The notes below the pieces were generated by a model, which saw only the letters and a program-made list of their open reading frames with translations, did not search any database and was not told the origin of the DNA. 64,000 bases of DNA from Streptomyces vilmorinianum (GTDB lineage Bacteria > Actinomycetota > Actinomycetes > Streptomycetales > Streptomycetaceae): assembly GCF_005517195.1 (NCBI RefSeq), contig NZ_CP040244.1:5784001-5848000 (forward strand), in the 5' to 3' direction. The position numbers and the translations under genes were made by a program. Positions 1-8,836 of the stretch are shown here, in pieces (the stretch's first letter is position 1; every line of letters begins with the position of its first letter).

Positions 1-192
1 TTCTACGAGTCCCGGGGAGAGCCCACCCCCATGGTCCTGGTGAACCGCGCCCACTGGACCGAGCGGCTGCCCGCCTGGCCGCTGCTCCGGGCGCTCGCGT
101 CGGAGCGCCCGATGGCGGCCCGTATCGCCCTGGTCGACTCGGTGGACGAGGCACCGGAGGCCCTGGCGCGCCTGGCGGCCGAACAGGCGTAG
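1..192 (+). CDS. C-terminal fragment of an unidentified protein (5' end outside window)
   Basis: The reading frame is open from the first base and ends with TAG at 190-192, giving 63 residues that begin FYESRGEPTPMVLVNRAHW and end ARLAAEQA. GC3 is high and there is no internal stop, so this is the real end of a rightward gene. The pattern of a hydrophobic strand (MVLVN), an LPAWPLLRALA helix and a closing 'ALVDSVDEAPEAL' helix resembles the end of Rossmann-type nucleotide-binding proteins such as the LOG family. That is only an impression and I do not assign a function. It converges on the substrate-binding protein gene, with a shared hairpin terminator between them. Confidence 0.6.
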   Translation, partial: FYESRGEPTPMVLVNRAHWTERLPAWPLLRALASERPMAARIALVDSVDEAPEALARLAAEQA

Positions 193-222
193 GCCCGCCG
201 TCCGCGACCGCGGACGGCGGGC
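193..222. terminator. Bidirectional hairpin terminator
   Basis: A perfect 13-bp inverted repeat (arms 193-205 and 210-222) with a 4-nt loop starts right after the stop codon of the rightward gene. It lies 23 bp before the stop of the leftward substrate-binding protein gene. It has no T-tract, as is usual in Streptomyces, and can serve both convergent genes. Confidence 0.7.
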
Positions 223-244
223 CCGTGCCACCTCGGTGTGCGCG

Positions 245-1225
245 TTACTTCGGCAGCCACGCCTTCCACGTCGACTCGTTGGCGTCGACCCACTTCTTGG
301 CGGCGGCCTCCGGCGACATCTTGTCGCCGGCGATCATCTGGGCGACCTCGTTCTGCTGCTCGGTCGTCCACCTGAAGTTCTTCAGGAACTCGGCCGCCTC
401 GCCGCCGTTCTTGGCGAAGTCGGCGTTGAGGAACTTCTGCAGCGGCGTGTGGGGGTAGGCGCAGGCCACCTTCGCCGGCTCCGCGTCACAGCCCTCCTTG
501 TACTCGGGCAGCTTGACCTCGACCATCTCGACCTGCGCGTTCAGCCACTGCGGGGTCCACCAGTACGTCAGGAAGGGCTTCTTCTCCTTGGCGTACTTCT
601 GGATCGCGGTGATCTGCGCGGCCTCGGAGCCCGCGTAGTTGGTCTTCAGGTCCAGCTTCAGGTTCTTGATGATCGCGTCGTCGTTGGTGACGTAGTCGGG
701 CGAGCCCTCCAGGAGCTCCCCCTTGTCGCCGCTCTCCGCCGTTCTGAAGTCCTTGGCGTACTTGTTGAGGTTCTTCCAGTCCGTGACGTCGGGGTGCGCG
801 TCCGCGAAGTACTTCGGCACGTACCAGCCGATGTGCCCGGTGACGCCGAGGTCGCCGCCCTTGACGACGGTCTTCTTCGTCTCGACGTACTGCTTCTCCT
901 CCTTGGGGTGACCCCAGTCCTCCATGATCGCGTCGATGTCGCCCTTCGACAGCGCGTCCCAGGCGAGGACCTCACCCATCTGCTGGCTCTTGACCGTGTA
1001 GCCCAGCTCCTTCTCCAGGATGTGCGCGGCCACGGCCGTGTTGGCCTGCGCGCCGACCCAGGAGGGGACGGTCAGTTTCACGGTCTTGCCCTGGGCTCCG
1101 GCGTTCTGGCTCTTGCCGGTGTCCGCGGCGCCGCACGCGCTGAGCGTGAGGACGCCGAGGGCACCCACGACCGCGGTGGCCGTGCGGGTGATGCGGTGGG
1201 CTCGGGTCGTACGGGTCGTGTCCAT
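245..1225 (-). CDS. Glycine betaine/choline ABC transporter substrate-binding lipoprotein
   Basis: This 326-residue protein has an N-terminal signal peptide ending in a lipobox (LTLSAC, Cys about residue 31). It should be a membrane-anchored binding protein on the outer face. The body reads as an OpuAC/ProX-type domain (VKLTVPSWVGAQANTAVAAH; DAIMEDWGHP; LTYWWTPQWL). The Trp-rich WW..W segment is typical of aromatic cages for quaternary amines. The ATG at 1225 is preceded by AGGAG about 10 nt upstream. It is the last gene of the leftward choline/betaine operon, 50 nt after the permease. Whether it prefers choline, betaine or proline betaine cannot be read from sequence. Confidence 0.9.
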   Translation of the reverse strand: MDTTRTTRAHRITRTATAVVGALGVLTLSACGAADTGKSQNAGAQGKTVKLTVPSWVGAQANTAVAAHILEKELGYTVKSQQMGEVLAWDALSKGDIDAIMEDWGHPKEEKQYVETKKTVVKGGDLGVTGHIGWYVPKYFADAHPDVTDWKNLNKYAKDFRTAESGDKGELLEGSPDYVTNDDAIIKNLKLDLKTNYAGSEAAQITAIQKYAKEKKPFLTYWWTPQWLNAQVEMVEVKLPEYKEGCDAEPAKVACAYPHTPLQKFLNADFAKNGGEAAEFLKNFRWTTEQQNEVAQMIAGDKMSPEAAAKKWVDANESTWKAWLPK

Positions 1226-1275
1226 GGTGGTGGTGCTCCTGTGTCTGAGGGGGAAGAAGAGGGGGTGGCGGGCGG

Positions 1276-3267
1276 TCAGGGGGTGGGCTTGCGCCGCGCC
1301 GGCTGCGTGATCCGGTCCAGGACGAGGCCGAGGCACACGATCGCGACACCGGCCGTCATGCCGAGGCCCATCTCGCCGCGGGAGAGGCCCTTGACGACGT
1401 CGTAACCGAGCGCGCCGCCGCCGACGAGGCCGCCGACGACGACCACGGCGAGGACAAGCACGACGCCCTGGTTGACGGCGAGCTGGAGCGCGGGCCGGGC
1501 AAGCGGCAGCTGGACCTGGAGGATCTGCTGGCGGGTCGAGGCGCCGAGCGAGCGGGCGGCCTCCATCGCCGCCGGTTCGACCTCGCGCATCCCCTGGGTG
1601 GTGATGCGGACGACGGCCGGCAGTGCGTACACGACGGCCGCGATGATCGCCGAGGCGCGGGTCACGCCGAAGAGCGCGACCACCGGGATGAGGTACACGA
1701 ACTGCGGCATCGTCTGCATCGCGTCCAGGACGGGCCGCAGCAGGCGTTCGAGACGCCCGGCCCGGCCGCACAGCACACCCGCGAGCACGCCGGCGAAGAG
1801 CGTGAGGACGAGGGCCGCGATCACCTGGGAGAGGGTGTCCAGGGACTTCTCCCAGACGCCGAGGACGCCGATCGCCGCCATGGCGGCCGTCGCGGTCAGC
1901 GCCGTGATCCAGCCGCCGACCAGCCGGGCCAGGAGCGCGACCACCAGCAGCAGGGACCACCAGGGCAGCCACAGCAGTCCGTCGCGCAGCGGGTTGAGGA
2001 TCCACAGCGTGAAGTTCTCGGACCAGACGTCCGTGCCGCCGAGGACCGGCACCCCGGAGGTCAGGTGCGTGGTGACCCAGTCCTGCGCCTGGTTGACGGG
2101 GGTGGAGAAATCGACGGTCCAGTCCGCCGGCCAGCTCCTGCCGAGCGCCGTGCCCGCCAGGACGACGGCGCCGACGGCGCCGAGCGCGACCGCCCAGCCG
2201 ACGCGTCCGTGCAGCGGGCCGCCGCCGGTGGCGCTGCGGCCGATGCGGTCGCCGACCGCCGCGGTCGTACGGTCCAGCCAGACCGCGAGCAGCACGATGG
2301 GGATGCCGGCGGCCAGGGCCTTGCCGACGTCGACGGTGGAGAGCGCCGAGTAGACCTCCTCGCCGAGGCCGCCGGCGCCGACGAGCGCGGCGATGACGAC
2401 CATCGACAGGGCCATCATGATCGTCTGGTTGAGGCCGAGGAGCATCTGCTTGCGGGCGAGCGGCAGCCGGGCGGTCAGCAGCCGCTGGCCGGCGTTCGCG
2501 CCGAGCGACGTGGACGCCTCCAGTACGGCGGGGTCGGCGCCGCGCAGGCCGAGCGCCGTGAGCCGGGCCATCGGCGGGGCGGCGTAGATCACCGTGCAGA
2601 ACAGCGCGGCGGGCGTACCGGTGCCGAAGATCAGTACGAAGGGCAGCAGGTACGCGAACGCGGGCAGCACCTGCATCGTGTCGAGCACCGGTCGCAGCGC
2701 CCGGTCGACCCGGTCGGACAGACCGGCGGCGAGGCCGATCAGCACGCCGAGCAGCGCGGCGCAGGTCACGGAGACGATCATCAGCGCGAGGGTGAGCAGC
2801 GTCGCGTCCCACATGCCGAGGAGCCCGCAGACGCCGAAGGCGGCCAGCGCGGTCGCCGCGATCTTCAGACCGCGCCGCCCGAGGCCGGCGGCCCGCGAGC
2901 CGAGGACACCCACGGCGGCGAGGACACCGAGCCAGCCCATGCCGCTCAGCAGCCGGAAGACGGCGTCGACCGCGTCCGTGGCGGTGTTGGAGAGGTGGAG
3001 GAGGAAGTAGAGGAAGAGGGGGTGCGTGTCGCGGTTGTCGATGACCCACTGGTTGGCGTCGTCGAGCGGGGCGGAGACGTCGACCGTGAGCGCGGCGGGC
3101 CAGCCGCCGGTGCCCGCGAGGAGCAGCCCCAGCGGCACGAGCACCACCGCGGCGGCGGCGAGCGGCAGGAGCCGGCGGCCGACGCGGTGCTGCAGCAGTC
3201 GCCGCTCCGGATGGACCGGTGCGGCGTCGGCCGCCTTCTGTACGGGGGTGGTGACGGCCGCTGTCAT
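1276..3267 (-). CDS. Fused double permease of a glycine betaine/choline ABC transporter
   Basis: This 663-residue polytopic membrane protein contains two consecutive binding-protein-dependent permease domains. The first is around residues 120-320 (EAA-like 'VLEASTSLGANAGQRLLTARLPLA'). The second is around 430-650 ('MEAARSLGASTRQQILQVQLPLA'). Each half carries the cytoplasmic loop that docks on the ATPase. ProW/OpuAB permeases normally have one such domain (about 280 residues), so this is an in-frame duplication/fusion that forms the whole channel in one chain. Its ATG overlaps the ATPase stop by 4 nt (ATGA), which indicates translational coupling. It works with the upstream ATPase and downstream lipoprotein to import osmoprotectants. 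Confidence 0.9.
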   Translation of the reverse strand: MTAAVTTPVQKAADAAPVHPERRLLQHRVGRRLLPLAAAAVVLVPLGLLLAGTGGWPAALTVDVSAPLDDANQWVIDNRDTHPLFLYFLLHLSNTATDAVDAVFRLLSGMGWLGVLAAVGVLGSRAAGLGRRGLKIAATALAAFGVCGLLGMWDATLLTLALMIVSVTCAALLGVLIGLAAGLSDRVDRALRPVLDTMQVLPAFAYLLPFVLIFGTGTPAALFCTVIYAAPPMARLTALGLRGADPAVLEASTSLGANAGQRLLTARLPLARKQMLLGLNQTIMMALSMVVIAALVGAGGLGEEVYSALSTVDVGKALAAGIPIVLLAVWLDRTTAAVGDRIGRSATGGGPLHGRVGWAVALGAVGAVVLAGTALGRSWPADWTVDFSTPVNQAQDWVTTHLTSGVPVLGGTDVWSENFTLWILNPLRDGLLWLPWWSLLLVVALLARLVGGWITALTATAAMAAIGVLGVWEKSLDTLSQVIAALVLTLFAGVLAGVLCGRAGRLERLLRPVLDAMQTMPQFVYLIPVVALFGVTRASAIIAAVVYALPAVVRITTQGMREVEPAAMEAARSLGASTRQQILQVQLPLARPALQLAVNQGVVLVLAVVVVGGLVGGGALGYDVVKGLSRGEMGLGMTAGVAIVCLGLVLDRITQPARRKPTP

Positions 3268-4412
3268 GCCGCCGCCTTCCCGGCGGTGACGCCCGCGACG
3301 ACGGACAGCAGCCCCTCGTGGTCGACGACGCCGAGGCAGCGCCCGTCCTCGACGACGCAGGCCGCCCGGCCACTGCGGACGACGGTCTCGATGGCGGAGA
3401 CGACGACCGTGTCGGGGGCGAGGGCGCCGGGGTGGTCCGGGCCGCCGCAGTCACCGGCGCGCATGGCGCTCCGGACGGACATGACCTGCTCGCGCGGCAC
3501 GTCGCGGACGAAGTCCCGTACGTAGTCGTCGGCGGGCGAGCCGACGATCTCCTCGGGGGTGCCGAGCTGCACGATCTTCCCGTCCCGCATGAGCGCGATC
3601 CGGTCCCCGAGGCGCAGGGCCTCGCTCAGGTCGTGGGTGATGAAGACCATCGTGCGGCCCTCCTCGCGGTGCAGCCGGACGACCTCGTCCTGCATGTCGC
3701 GCCGGATCAGCGGGTCGAGCGCGCTGAACGGCTCGTCGAACAGCAGCACTTCGGGGTCGACGGCGAGGGCGCGCGCCAGTCCGACGCGCTGCTGCTGACC
3801 GCCGGAGAGCTGACCGGGCCTGCGCTCCTCCAGGCCTTCCAGGCCCACCTTGGCGACGACCTCGGCGGCCCTCGCGCGCCGCTCGGCGCGGCCCATGCCC
3901 TGGATCTCCAGGCCGTAGGCGACGTTGTCGAGGACGGAGCGGTGCGGGAGCAGACCGAAGTGCTGGAACACCATGGAGGCGCGGTGGCGGCGCAGTTCGC
4001 GCAGCCGCGTCCTGTCCATGGACAGGACGTCCTCGCCATCGATCTCGACGACGCCGGAGGTCGGCTCGATGAGCCGGGTCAGGCAGCGTACGAGGGTGGA
4101 CTTGCCGGAGCCGGACAGGCCCATGACGACGAATACCTCGCCCTTGCGCACGTCGAAGGAGACGTCGCGGACGGCGGCGGTGCAGCCGGTGCGCTCGCGT
4201 AGTTCGGCGGGGGAGAGTCCGGCGTGCTCGGAGCCGGGGATCCGCTCGGCCTTCGGTCCGAAGACCTTCCACAGGCCGCGTACGGAGAACACGGGCGGCT
4301 GCGACTGCTCGTTCGGATTCGTCGGCTCGGCGTTCGTCGGCTCGGCGTTCGTCGGCTCGGCGTTCGTCGGCTCGGCGTTCGTCGGCTCGGGGTTCGTCGG
4401 TTCGGGGTTCAT
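3264..4412 (-). CDS. Glycine betaine/choline ABC transporter ATP-binding protein
   Basis: A ProV/OpuAA-type ATPase of 382 residues. Visible motifs are Walker A GLSGSGKST, signature LSGGQQQRV, Walker B VLLFDEP and a switch His (ITHDLSEA). The C-terminal part (VSAIETVVRSGRAACVVEDGRCLGVVDHEGLL) looks like a CBS domain, which in OpuA-type importers senses ionic strength. The ATG at 4412 is chosen because it has GGAGGT 9 nt upstream and forms an ATGA overlap with the choline dehydrogenase stop; an in-frame ATG 30 nt upstream lacks this. The N-terminus is an unusual run of Pro-Thr-Asn-Ala/Pro-Glu repeats encoded by a 15-bp minisatellite. Confidence 0.92.
   Translation of the reverse strand: MNPEPTNPEPTNAEPTNAEPTNAEPTNAEPTNPNEQSQPPVFSVRGLWKVFGPKAERIPGSEHAGLSPAELRERTGCTAAVRDVSFDVRKGEVFVVMGLSGSGKSTLVRCLTRLIEPTSGVVEIDGEDVLSMDRTRLRELRRHRASMVFQHFGLLPHRSVLDNVAYGLEIQGMGRAERRARAAEVVAKVGLEGLEERRPGQLSGGQQQRVGLARALAVDPEVLLFDEPFSALDPLIRRDMQDEVVRLHREEGRTMVFITHDLSEALRLGDRIALMRDGKIVQLGTPEEIVGSPADDYVRDFVRDVPREQVMSVRSAMRAGDCGGPDHPGALAPDTVVVSAIETVVRSGRAACVVEDGRCLGVVDHEGLLSVVAGVTAGKAAA
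4321..4410 (-). repeat. 15-bp minisatellite encoding a PTN(A/P)E N-terminal tail
   Basis: Six consecutive 15-bp units (4321-4335 through 4396-4410) lie inside the first 31 codons of the ATPase gene. Four are identical and the last two differ by one or two bases. Because the unit is a multiple of three, slippage would change tail length without breaking the frame. Confidence 0.9.
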
Positions 4413-5974
4413 CGGGTCGGCACCTCCAGGAGGTCGGCGCATTTCTCGCCGACCATCAGCACCATGACCATCGGGTTCACGGCGGGCATGGTGGGGAACA
4501 CGGACGCGTCGGCGATCCGGATGCCGTCGAGGCCCCGCACCCGCAGGTCCGGGGAGACCACGGCGCCTTCGTCCTCCGCCTCACCCATGCGGCAGGTGCC
4601 GGCGGGGTGGTAGACGGTGTGGGCGACCTGGCGGGCGTACGCGCTGAGTTCCTCGTCGCCGGTCACCTCGGGCCCGGGGCAGACCTCGCGCTTCAGCCAG
4701 CCGGCGAGCGGCTCGGTCTTGGCGATCTCGCGGGCGATGCGGATGCCGTCGACGAGGGTGCGGCCGTCGTAGTCGTCCTCGTCGGTGAAGTAGCGGAAGT
4801 CCAGCGCGGGCTTCACCTCGGGGTCGGCGCTCGTCAGGTAGAGGCGGCCGCGGCTGCGCGGCTTGGGGATGTTCGGCGTCATCGACACGCCGTGGGCGGG
4901 GCGTTCGTAGCCGATCCGCTCCGGGTTGTCGGTGAACGGGATCTGGTAGAAGTGGAACATCAGGTCCGGGCCCTGGAATTCGGGGTCGCGGCGGACGAAG
5001 AGCCCGGCGTCGCTGTCCATGGCCGAGTTCTCGGGGATGGGTCCGTTCGTCTCCCAGACGATGACCGACTCGGGGTGGTCGAGGAGGTTCTCGCCGACAC
5101 CCGGCAGGTCGTGGACGACGGGGATGCCGAGGGCCTCCAGGTCCCGCTTCGGTCCGACGCCGGAGTGCAGCAGCAGCCGCGGGGTGTCCACGGCGCCCGC
5201 GCAGACGATGACTTCGCGCCGCGCCTGGACGAGCCGCTCCGTGCCGTCCTTGGTGCGGACATGGACGCCGCGCGCCCGGGCGCCTTCGAACTCCAGCCGG
5301 TACGCCCAGGTCTCCAGCATCAGGTGGAGGTTGGCGCGCTCGTCCATGACGGGGTGGAGGTACGCGACGGAGGCGGAGGAGCGCTTGTTGTCCTCCGGGT
5401 GGTACGCGAGGTCGAAGAAGCCGGCGCCCTCGTGGAACGGCTTCTTGTTGAAGCCCTCGACGCGCGGCACGCCGAGCGCCGTCCGCGCGGCGTCGACGAA
5501 GTCGCGGGCGATCGCGTTCCGGTCCTTCTCGTCGACGGGGACGATGTTGTTGAGGAGCTTGTCGTAGTACGGGTCCATGGCGGCCGCGCCCCAGCCGTCG
5601 GCCCCGGCGTCCGCCCACTCGTCCCAGTCGGACGGCAGCGGCTTGAACGCGATGAGCGTGTTGTGCGACGAGCAGCCGCCGAGCACGCGCGCGCGGCTGT
5701 GCCGGATGTGGGAGTTGCCGCGCGGCTGCGCGGTGGTGGGGTAGTCGTAGTCGAGCTCGCCGCCGAGGAGGCCGAGCCAGCGGCGCAGGGTCAGCACCTC
5801 GGGCCGGTCGACGTCGGACGGGCCGCCCTCGATGACGGCGACGGTGACGCCGGGGTCGGCGGTGAGGCGGTGGGCGATGACGGAACCGGCGGTGCCGCCG
5901 CCGACGACGACGTAGTCGTACGTGTCGGTGTCCGTGGAGTGCGTGGTGTTCTTCGTGTTCAGGGTGTTGCCCAT
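4409..5974 (-). CDS. betA: Choline dehydrogenase-like GMC oxidoreductase
   Basis: A 521-residue FAD-dependent GMC oxidoreductase. The FAD-binding motif is at the N-terminus (YDYVVVGGGTAGSVIAHRL), GMC signature segments follow (RARVLGGCSSHNTL; GAVDTPRLLLHSGVG), and the C-terminal active-site His lies in HPAGTCRMG. It probably oxidises choline to betaine aldehyde; the adjoining aldehyde dehydrogenase and betaine transporter make choline the likeliest substrate. Some GMC enzymes act on other alcohols, so the substrate is inferred from context. The start at 5974 has GGAGAG about 7 nt upstream and lies 18 nt after the aldehyde dehydrogenase stop. Its stop overlaps the ATPase start. Confidence 0.9.
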   Translation of the reverse strand: MGNTLNTKNTTHSTDTDTYDYVVVGGGTAGSVIAHRLTADPGVTVAVIEGGPSDVDRPEVLTLRRWLGLLGGELDYDYPTTAQPRGNSHIRHSRARVLGGCSSHNTLIAFKPLPSDWDEWADAGADGWGAAAMDPYYDKLLNNIVPVDEKDRNAIARDFVDAARTALGVPRVEGFNKKPFHEGAGFFDLAYHPEDNKRSSASVAYLHPVMDERANLHLMLETWAYRLEFEGARARGVHVRTKDGTERLVQARREVIVCAGAVDTPRLLLHSGVGPKRDLEALGIPVVHDLPGVGENLLDHPESVIVWETNGPIPENSAMDSDAGLFVRRDPEFQGPDLMFHFYQIPFTDNPERIGYERPAHGVSMTPNIPKPRSRGRLYLTSADPEVKPALDFRYFTDEDDYDGRTLVDGIRIAREIAKTEPLAGWLKREVCPGPEVTGDEELSAYARQVAHTVYHPAGTCRMGEAEDEGAVVSPDLRVRGLDGIRIADASVFPTMPAVNPMVMVLMVGEKCADLLEVPTR

Positions 5975-5992
5975 GTTTCTCTCTCCCCCAGG

Positions 5993-7495
5993 TCAGCCCG
6001 CGAACCAGCGCACGGGGCGCGGGGCGAGGTTCTGGTAGACGTGCTTGGACTCGCGGTACTCGGCGAGTCCCGCCGGGCCCAGCTCGCGGCCGATGCCGCT
6101 CTTGCCGAACCCGCCCCACTCCGCCTGCGGGAGGTAGGGGTGGAAGTCGTTGATCCAGACGGTGCCGTGGCGCAGCCGCCCCGCCACCCGGCGCGCCCGT
6201 CCGGCGTCGGCGGTCCAGACGGCGCCGGCCAGCCCGTACTCCGTGTCGTTGGCGAGGGCGACGGCCTCCTCCTCCGTACGGAACGTCTCGACGGTGAGGA
6301 CCGGGCCGAAGACCTCTTCGCGCACGACCCGCATGGAGCGGTGGCAGCGGTCCAGGACGGTCGGGCGGTAGAAGTAGCCGTCGCCGTACGCCTCGCCGCG
6401 GGGGCGTTCGCCGCCCGCGCGCAGTACGGCGCCCTCGGCGAGGGCGGAGGCGACGTACTCCTCGGTCCTCTCGCGCTGCCGCGCCGAGACGAGGGGACCG
6501 CATTCGACACCCTTGTCGGTGCCCCGGCCGATGCGGATCTTCTCGGCGCGGCGGGCGAGTTCGGCGACGAACCGCTCGCGCAGCGACTCCTCGACGATGA
6601 GCCGGGAGCCGGCCGAGCAGACCTGGCCGCTGTGGATGAACGCGGCGTTGAGTGCCTGGTCGACGGCGGTGTCGAAGCCCTCTTCGGTGGCGCAGGCGTC
6701 GGCGAAGACCACGTTGGGGTTCTTGCCGCCCAGTTCGAGGGCGACCTTCTTGACGGAGTCGGCGGCGGCGCGCATCACCTTCGTACCGCTGGCGAGTCCG
6801 CCGGTGAACGACACGAGGTCGACGTCCGGGTGCTCGGACATGCGGGCGCCGACGGGGTCTCCGGCGCCGGTGACGAGGTTGGCGACCCCGGCGGGGAGTC
6901 CGGCTTCCACGAGCAGCCTGATGAGGGCGACGGTGGTGAGCGGGGTGATCTCGCTCGGCTTGAGGACGAAGGTGTTGCCCGCGGCGAGCGCCGGGGCGAT
7001 CTTCCAGCTGGCCTGGAGCAGGGGGTAGTTCCAGGGGGTGATCAGGGCGCAGACCCCGACGGGCTCGTGGACGACCACGCTGTGGACGTCCGGGGTCCCG
7101 GCGTCGACGACCCGGCCGCCGCTCTCGTTCACGACGAGGTCGGCGAAGTAGCGGAAGGCGTCGGTGACGCAGTCGACGTCGACGCGCCCCTCTTCCAGGG
7201 TCTTGCCCGCGTCGCGGCTCTCCAGCAGCCCGATCGCCTCACGATCGCGCTGCAACAGGTCCGCGACGCGGCGCAGCAGTGCCGCCCGCTCCGCGACGGG
7301 CGTCGTCGGCCACTCGCCCCGGCCGTTGCCGAACGCCTCGACGGCGGCGGCGATCGCGGCGTCGGTGTCCTCGACCCCGCCCTCCGCGACGATCGCGAGG
7401 GTGGTGGCGTCGGCGGGGTCGAGGACGGCGCGCGTGGCACCGGCGGCGGCGGGGCGCCACAACCCGCCCACATGGATGGTGTGTTGTTCTGACAC
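5993..7495 (-). CDS. betB: Betaine aldehyde dehydrogenase-like NAD(P)-dependent enzyme
   Basis: An aldehyde dehydrogenase of about 500 residues. The catalytic base Glu is in VALELGGKNPNVVF, the catalytic Cys in HSGQVCSAGSRLIV, and the cofactor-loop region reads SFTGGLASGTKVM. It is the first gene of the choline operon and should convert betaine aldehyde to glycine betaine, a compatible solute. I place the start at the GTG at 7495 because GAAGG lies 11 nt upstream. An in-frame ATG at 7513 (6 residues longer) has no properly spaced ribosome binding site but cannot be excluded. The 229-bp gap to the divergent gene should hold the operon promoter. Confidence 0.88.
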   Translation of the reverse strand: MSEQHTIHVGGLWRPAAAGATRAVLDPADATTLAIVAEGGVEDTDAAIAAAVEAFGNGRGEWPTTPVAERAALLRRVADLLQRDREAIGLLESRDAGKTLEEGRVDVDCVTDAFRYFADLVVNESGGRVVDAGTPDVHSVVVHEPVGVCALITPWNYPLLQASWKIAPALAAGNTFVLKPSEITPLTTVALIRLLVEAGLPAGVANLVTGAGDPVGARMSEHPDVDLVSFTGGLASGTKVMRAAADSVKKVALELGGKNPNVVFADACATEEGFDTAVDQALNAAFIHSGQVCSAGSRLIVEESLRERFVAELARRAEKIRIGRGTDKGVECGPLVSARQRERTEEYVASALAEGAVLRAGGERPRGEAYGDGYFYRPTVLDRCHRSMRVVREEVFGPVLTVETFRTEEEAVALANDTEYGLAGAVWTADAGRARRVAGRLRHGTVWINDFHPYLPQAEWGGFGKSGIGRELGPAGLAEYRESKHVYQNLAPRPVRWFAG

Positions 7496-7724
7496 GTCGC
7501 TTCTTGCCTTCATTCCCTGGGTGGTCCATACCGGTGGTGACCGGCGGCCCGGGCCCCTGCCCCCAGGTGTCGAAAACATGCGCGAAAGTGGCGTTCCTCA
7601 CTCCCCGCTCCCCCGAGTGCCCCCACGCCCGAGGCAACGCCGGTCCCCGATCCCACGTCTGCCAGGGCGGCGGGACGAACCGGACCCGCCTCTGCTCTCC
7701 CCCCTCTTCGAACGGAGCCACTCG
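7496..7724. other. Divergent intergenic region (choline operon / DMT-family gene)
   Basis: No gene is supported here. The central stretch around 7571-7596 is less GC-rich and holds two TTTCG pentamers on the minus strand separated by 7 nt. This is the most promoter-like part, but I cannot assign -10/-35 boxes with confidence. Confidence 0.4.
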
Positions 7725-8702
7725 GTGCTCATAGGACTGCTGACCGCGGTCGCCGCCTCGGTCTGTTACGGCACGGGCTCGGTCCTCCAGGCCGTCGGCT
7801 CCCGCAAGTCCGCCCGCAGGGAGGCGGCCGCGGCCGGACAGGTCACCGACCATGGCGGGCCTAGCCTGTCGTCGACCGCGAAGGCGGCGATGACCTGGGA
7901 ATTCATCGTCGGCACGGTCCTGGACTTCGTCGGCTTCGGCCTCGGCGCGCTCGCGGCACGCATGCTGCCGCTGTTCCTCTCCCAGACGGTGATCAGCGCG
8001 AATCTGGTCATCACCGCGGTCCTCAGCGTCCGGCTGCTCGGCATCCGGCTCACCCGCGCGGAGTGGACCTCGATCGGCGTCGTCTGCTCGGCCCTGGTGC
8101 TCCTGGCGAGCGCGGCGGGCCCCGAGGGCAGCGGGCACACCCCGGTCTCCACGCACTGGTGGCTGCTGGCGATCTCCCTGCTCCTGATGGTGGGCGGCAC
8201 CGTCGTCGTACGGCTCCTTGGCGCCCGCGCGGCGATCCTGGCCGGTCTGCTCTCGGGGCTCGGCTTCGGCGCGCTCGGGGTCGGCGTCCGGATCCTCGAC
8301 GGCATCGACCCGTTCGACCTCGGCACACTCCTCACGGACCCGGCGCTGTACGCGATCCTCGTCGCCGGGACCGGCGGGATGTACCTGCACACCGTCGCGC
8401 TCCAGATCGGCTCGGTGAACGGCGCGACGGCGGCGCTCGTGGTCGGCGAGACCGTGCTCCCCGGCATGATCGGGGTGTGGTGGCTGGGCGACGCCTCCCG
8501 CCCGGGCTTCGCCTGGCTCGCGGTGACCGGCTTCGTCCTGGCGGTCGCCGGCGCGGTGGCGGTGGCCTGGTTCGGCGCGCCGGAGGGCCACGGGGCGGAG
8601 GGGGCGGGCGGGCCGGAGACCGAGTCCGCGCCCGAGGGCGAGACGGGCCACGGGGACGCGGCGGCGCCCGCCCCGCAGACCGGCTCCCCGGCCCTGCGCT
8701 AG
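7725..8702 (+). CDS. DMT-superfamily (EamA-like) membrane transporter
   Basis: A 325-residue protein with about nine or ten hydrophobic segments (LIGLLTAVAASVCYG; FVGFGLGALAARMLPLF; LVITAVLSVRLLGI; WLLAISLLLMVGGTVVV; VTGFVLAVAGAVAVAWFG). The spacing resembles drug/metabolite transporters, with a 40-residue acidic, Gly/Pro-rich cytoplasmic-type tail. The GTG at 7725 is chosen because GGAG lies 7-8 nt upstream and hydrophobic sequence begins at once. The substrate is unknown. It diverges from the choline operon, but nothing in the sequence links it to osmoprotection. Confidence 0.75.
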   Translation: MLIGLLTAVAASVCYGTGSVLQAVGSRKSARREAAAAGQVTDHGGPSLSSTAKAAMTWEFIVGTVLDFVGFGLGALAARMLPLFLSQTVISANLVITAVLSVRLLGIRLTRAEWTSIGVVCSALVLLASAAGPEGSGHTPVSTHWWLLAISLLLMVGGTVVVRLLGARAAILAGLLSGLGFGALGVGVRILDGIDPFDLGTLLTDPALYAILVAGTGGMYLHTVALQIGSVNGATAALVVGETVLPGMIGVWWLGDASRPGFAWLAVTGFVLAVAGAVAVAWFGAPEGHGAEGAGGPETESAPEGETGHGDAAAPAPQTGSPALR

Positions 8703-8718
8703 GCCGGGCCCCCGGCCT
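8701..8718 (+). terminator. Short hairpin at the end of the DMT gene
   Basis: A 7-bp inverted repeat (AGGCCGG ... CCGGCCT) with a 4-nt loop starts within the stop codon of the DMT gene. There is no T-tract, so its efficiency is uncertain. Confidence 0.45.
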
Positions 8719-8836
8719 CCGCGCGCGGCCACGGCCGCCCGTACGCCTCGCGTACCACCCGCACTCGGCCGCGCGGCGGAGGGTGTCCCGCCGGCCGGGT
8801 GACGACCCGCCCGCCTGCGGCCGGGACGCTCGTCCC

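Noticed and set aside
245..3454. One very long minus-strand frame across the betaine transporter genes
   Set aside because: Only its last 326 codons (245-1225) form a real protein. The upstream part is an Arg/Pro/Ala-rich shadow of the permease and ATPase genes in another frame, a common artefact in high-GC DNA.
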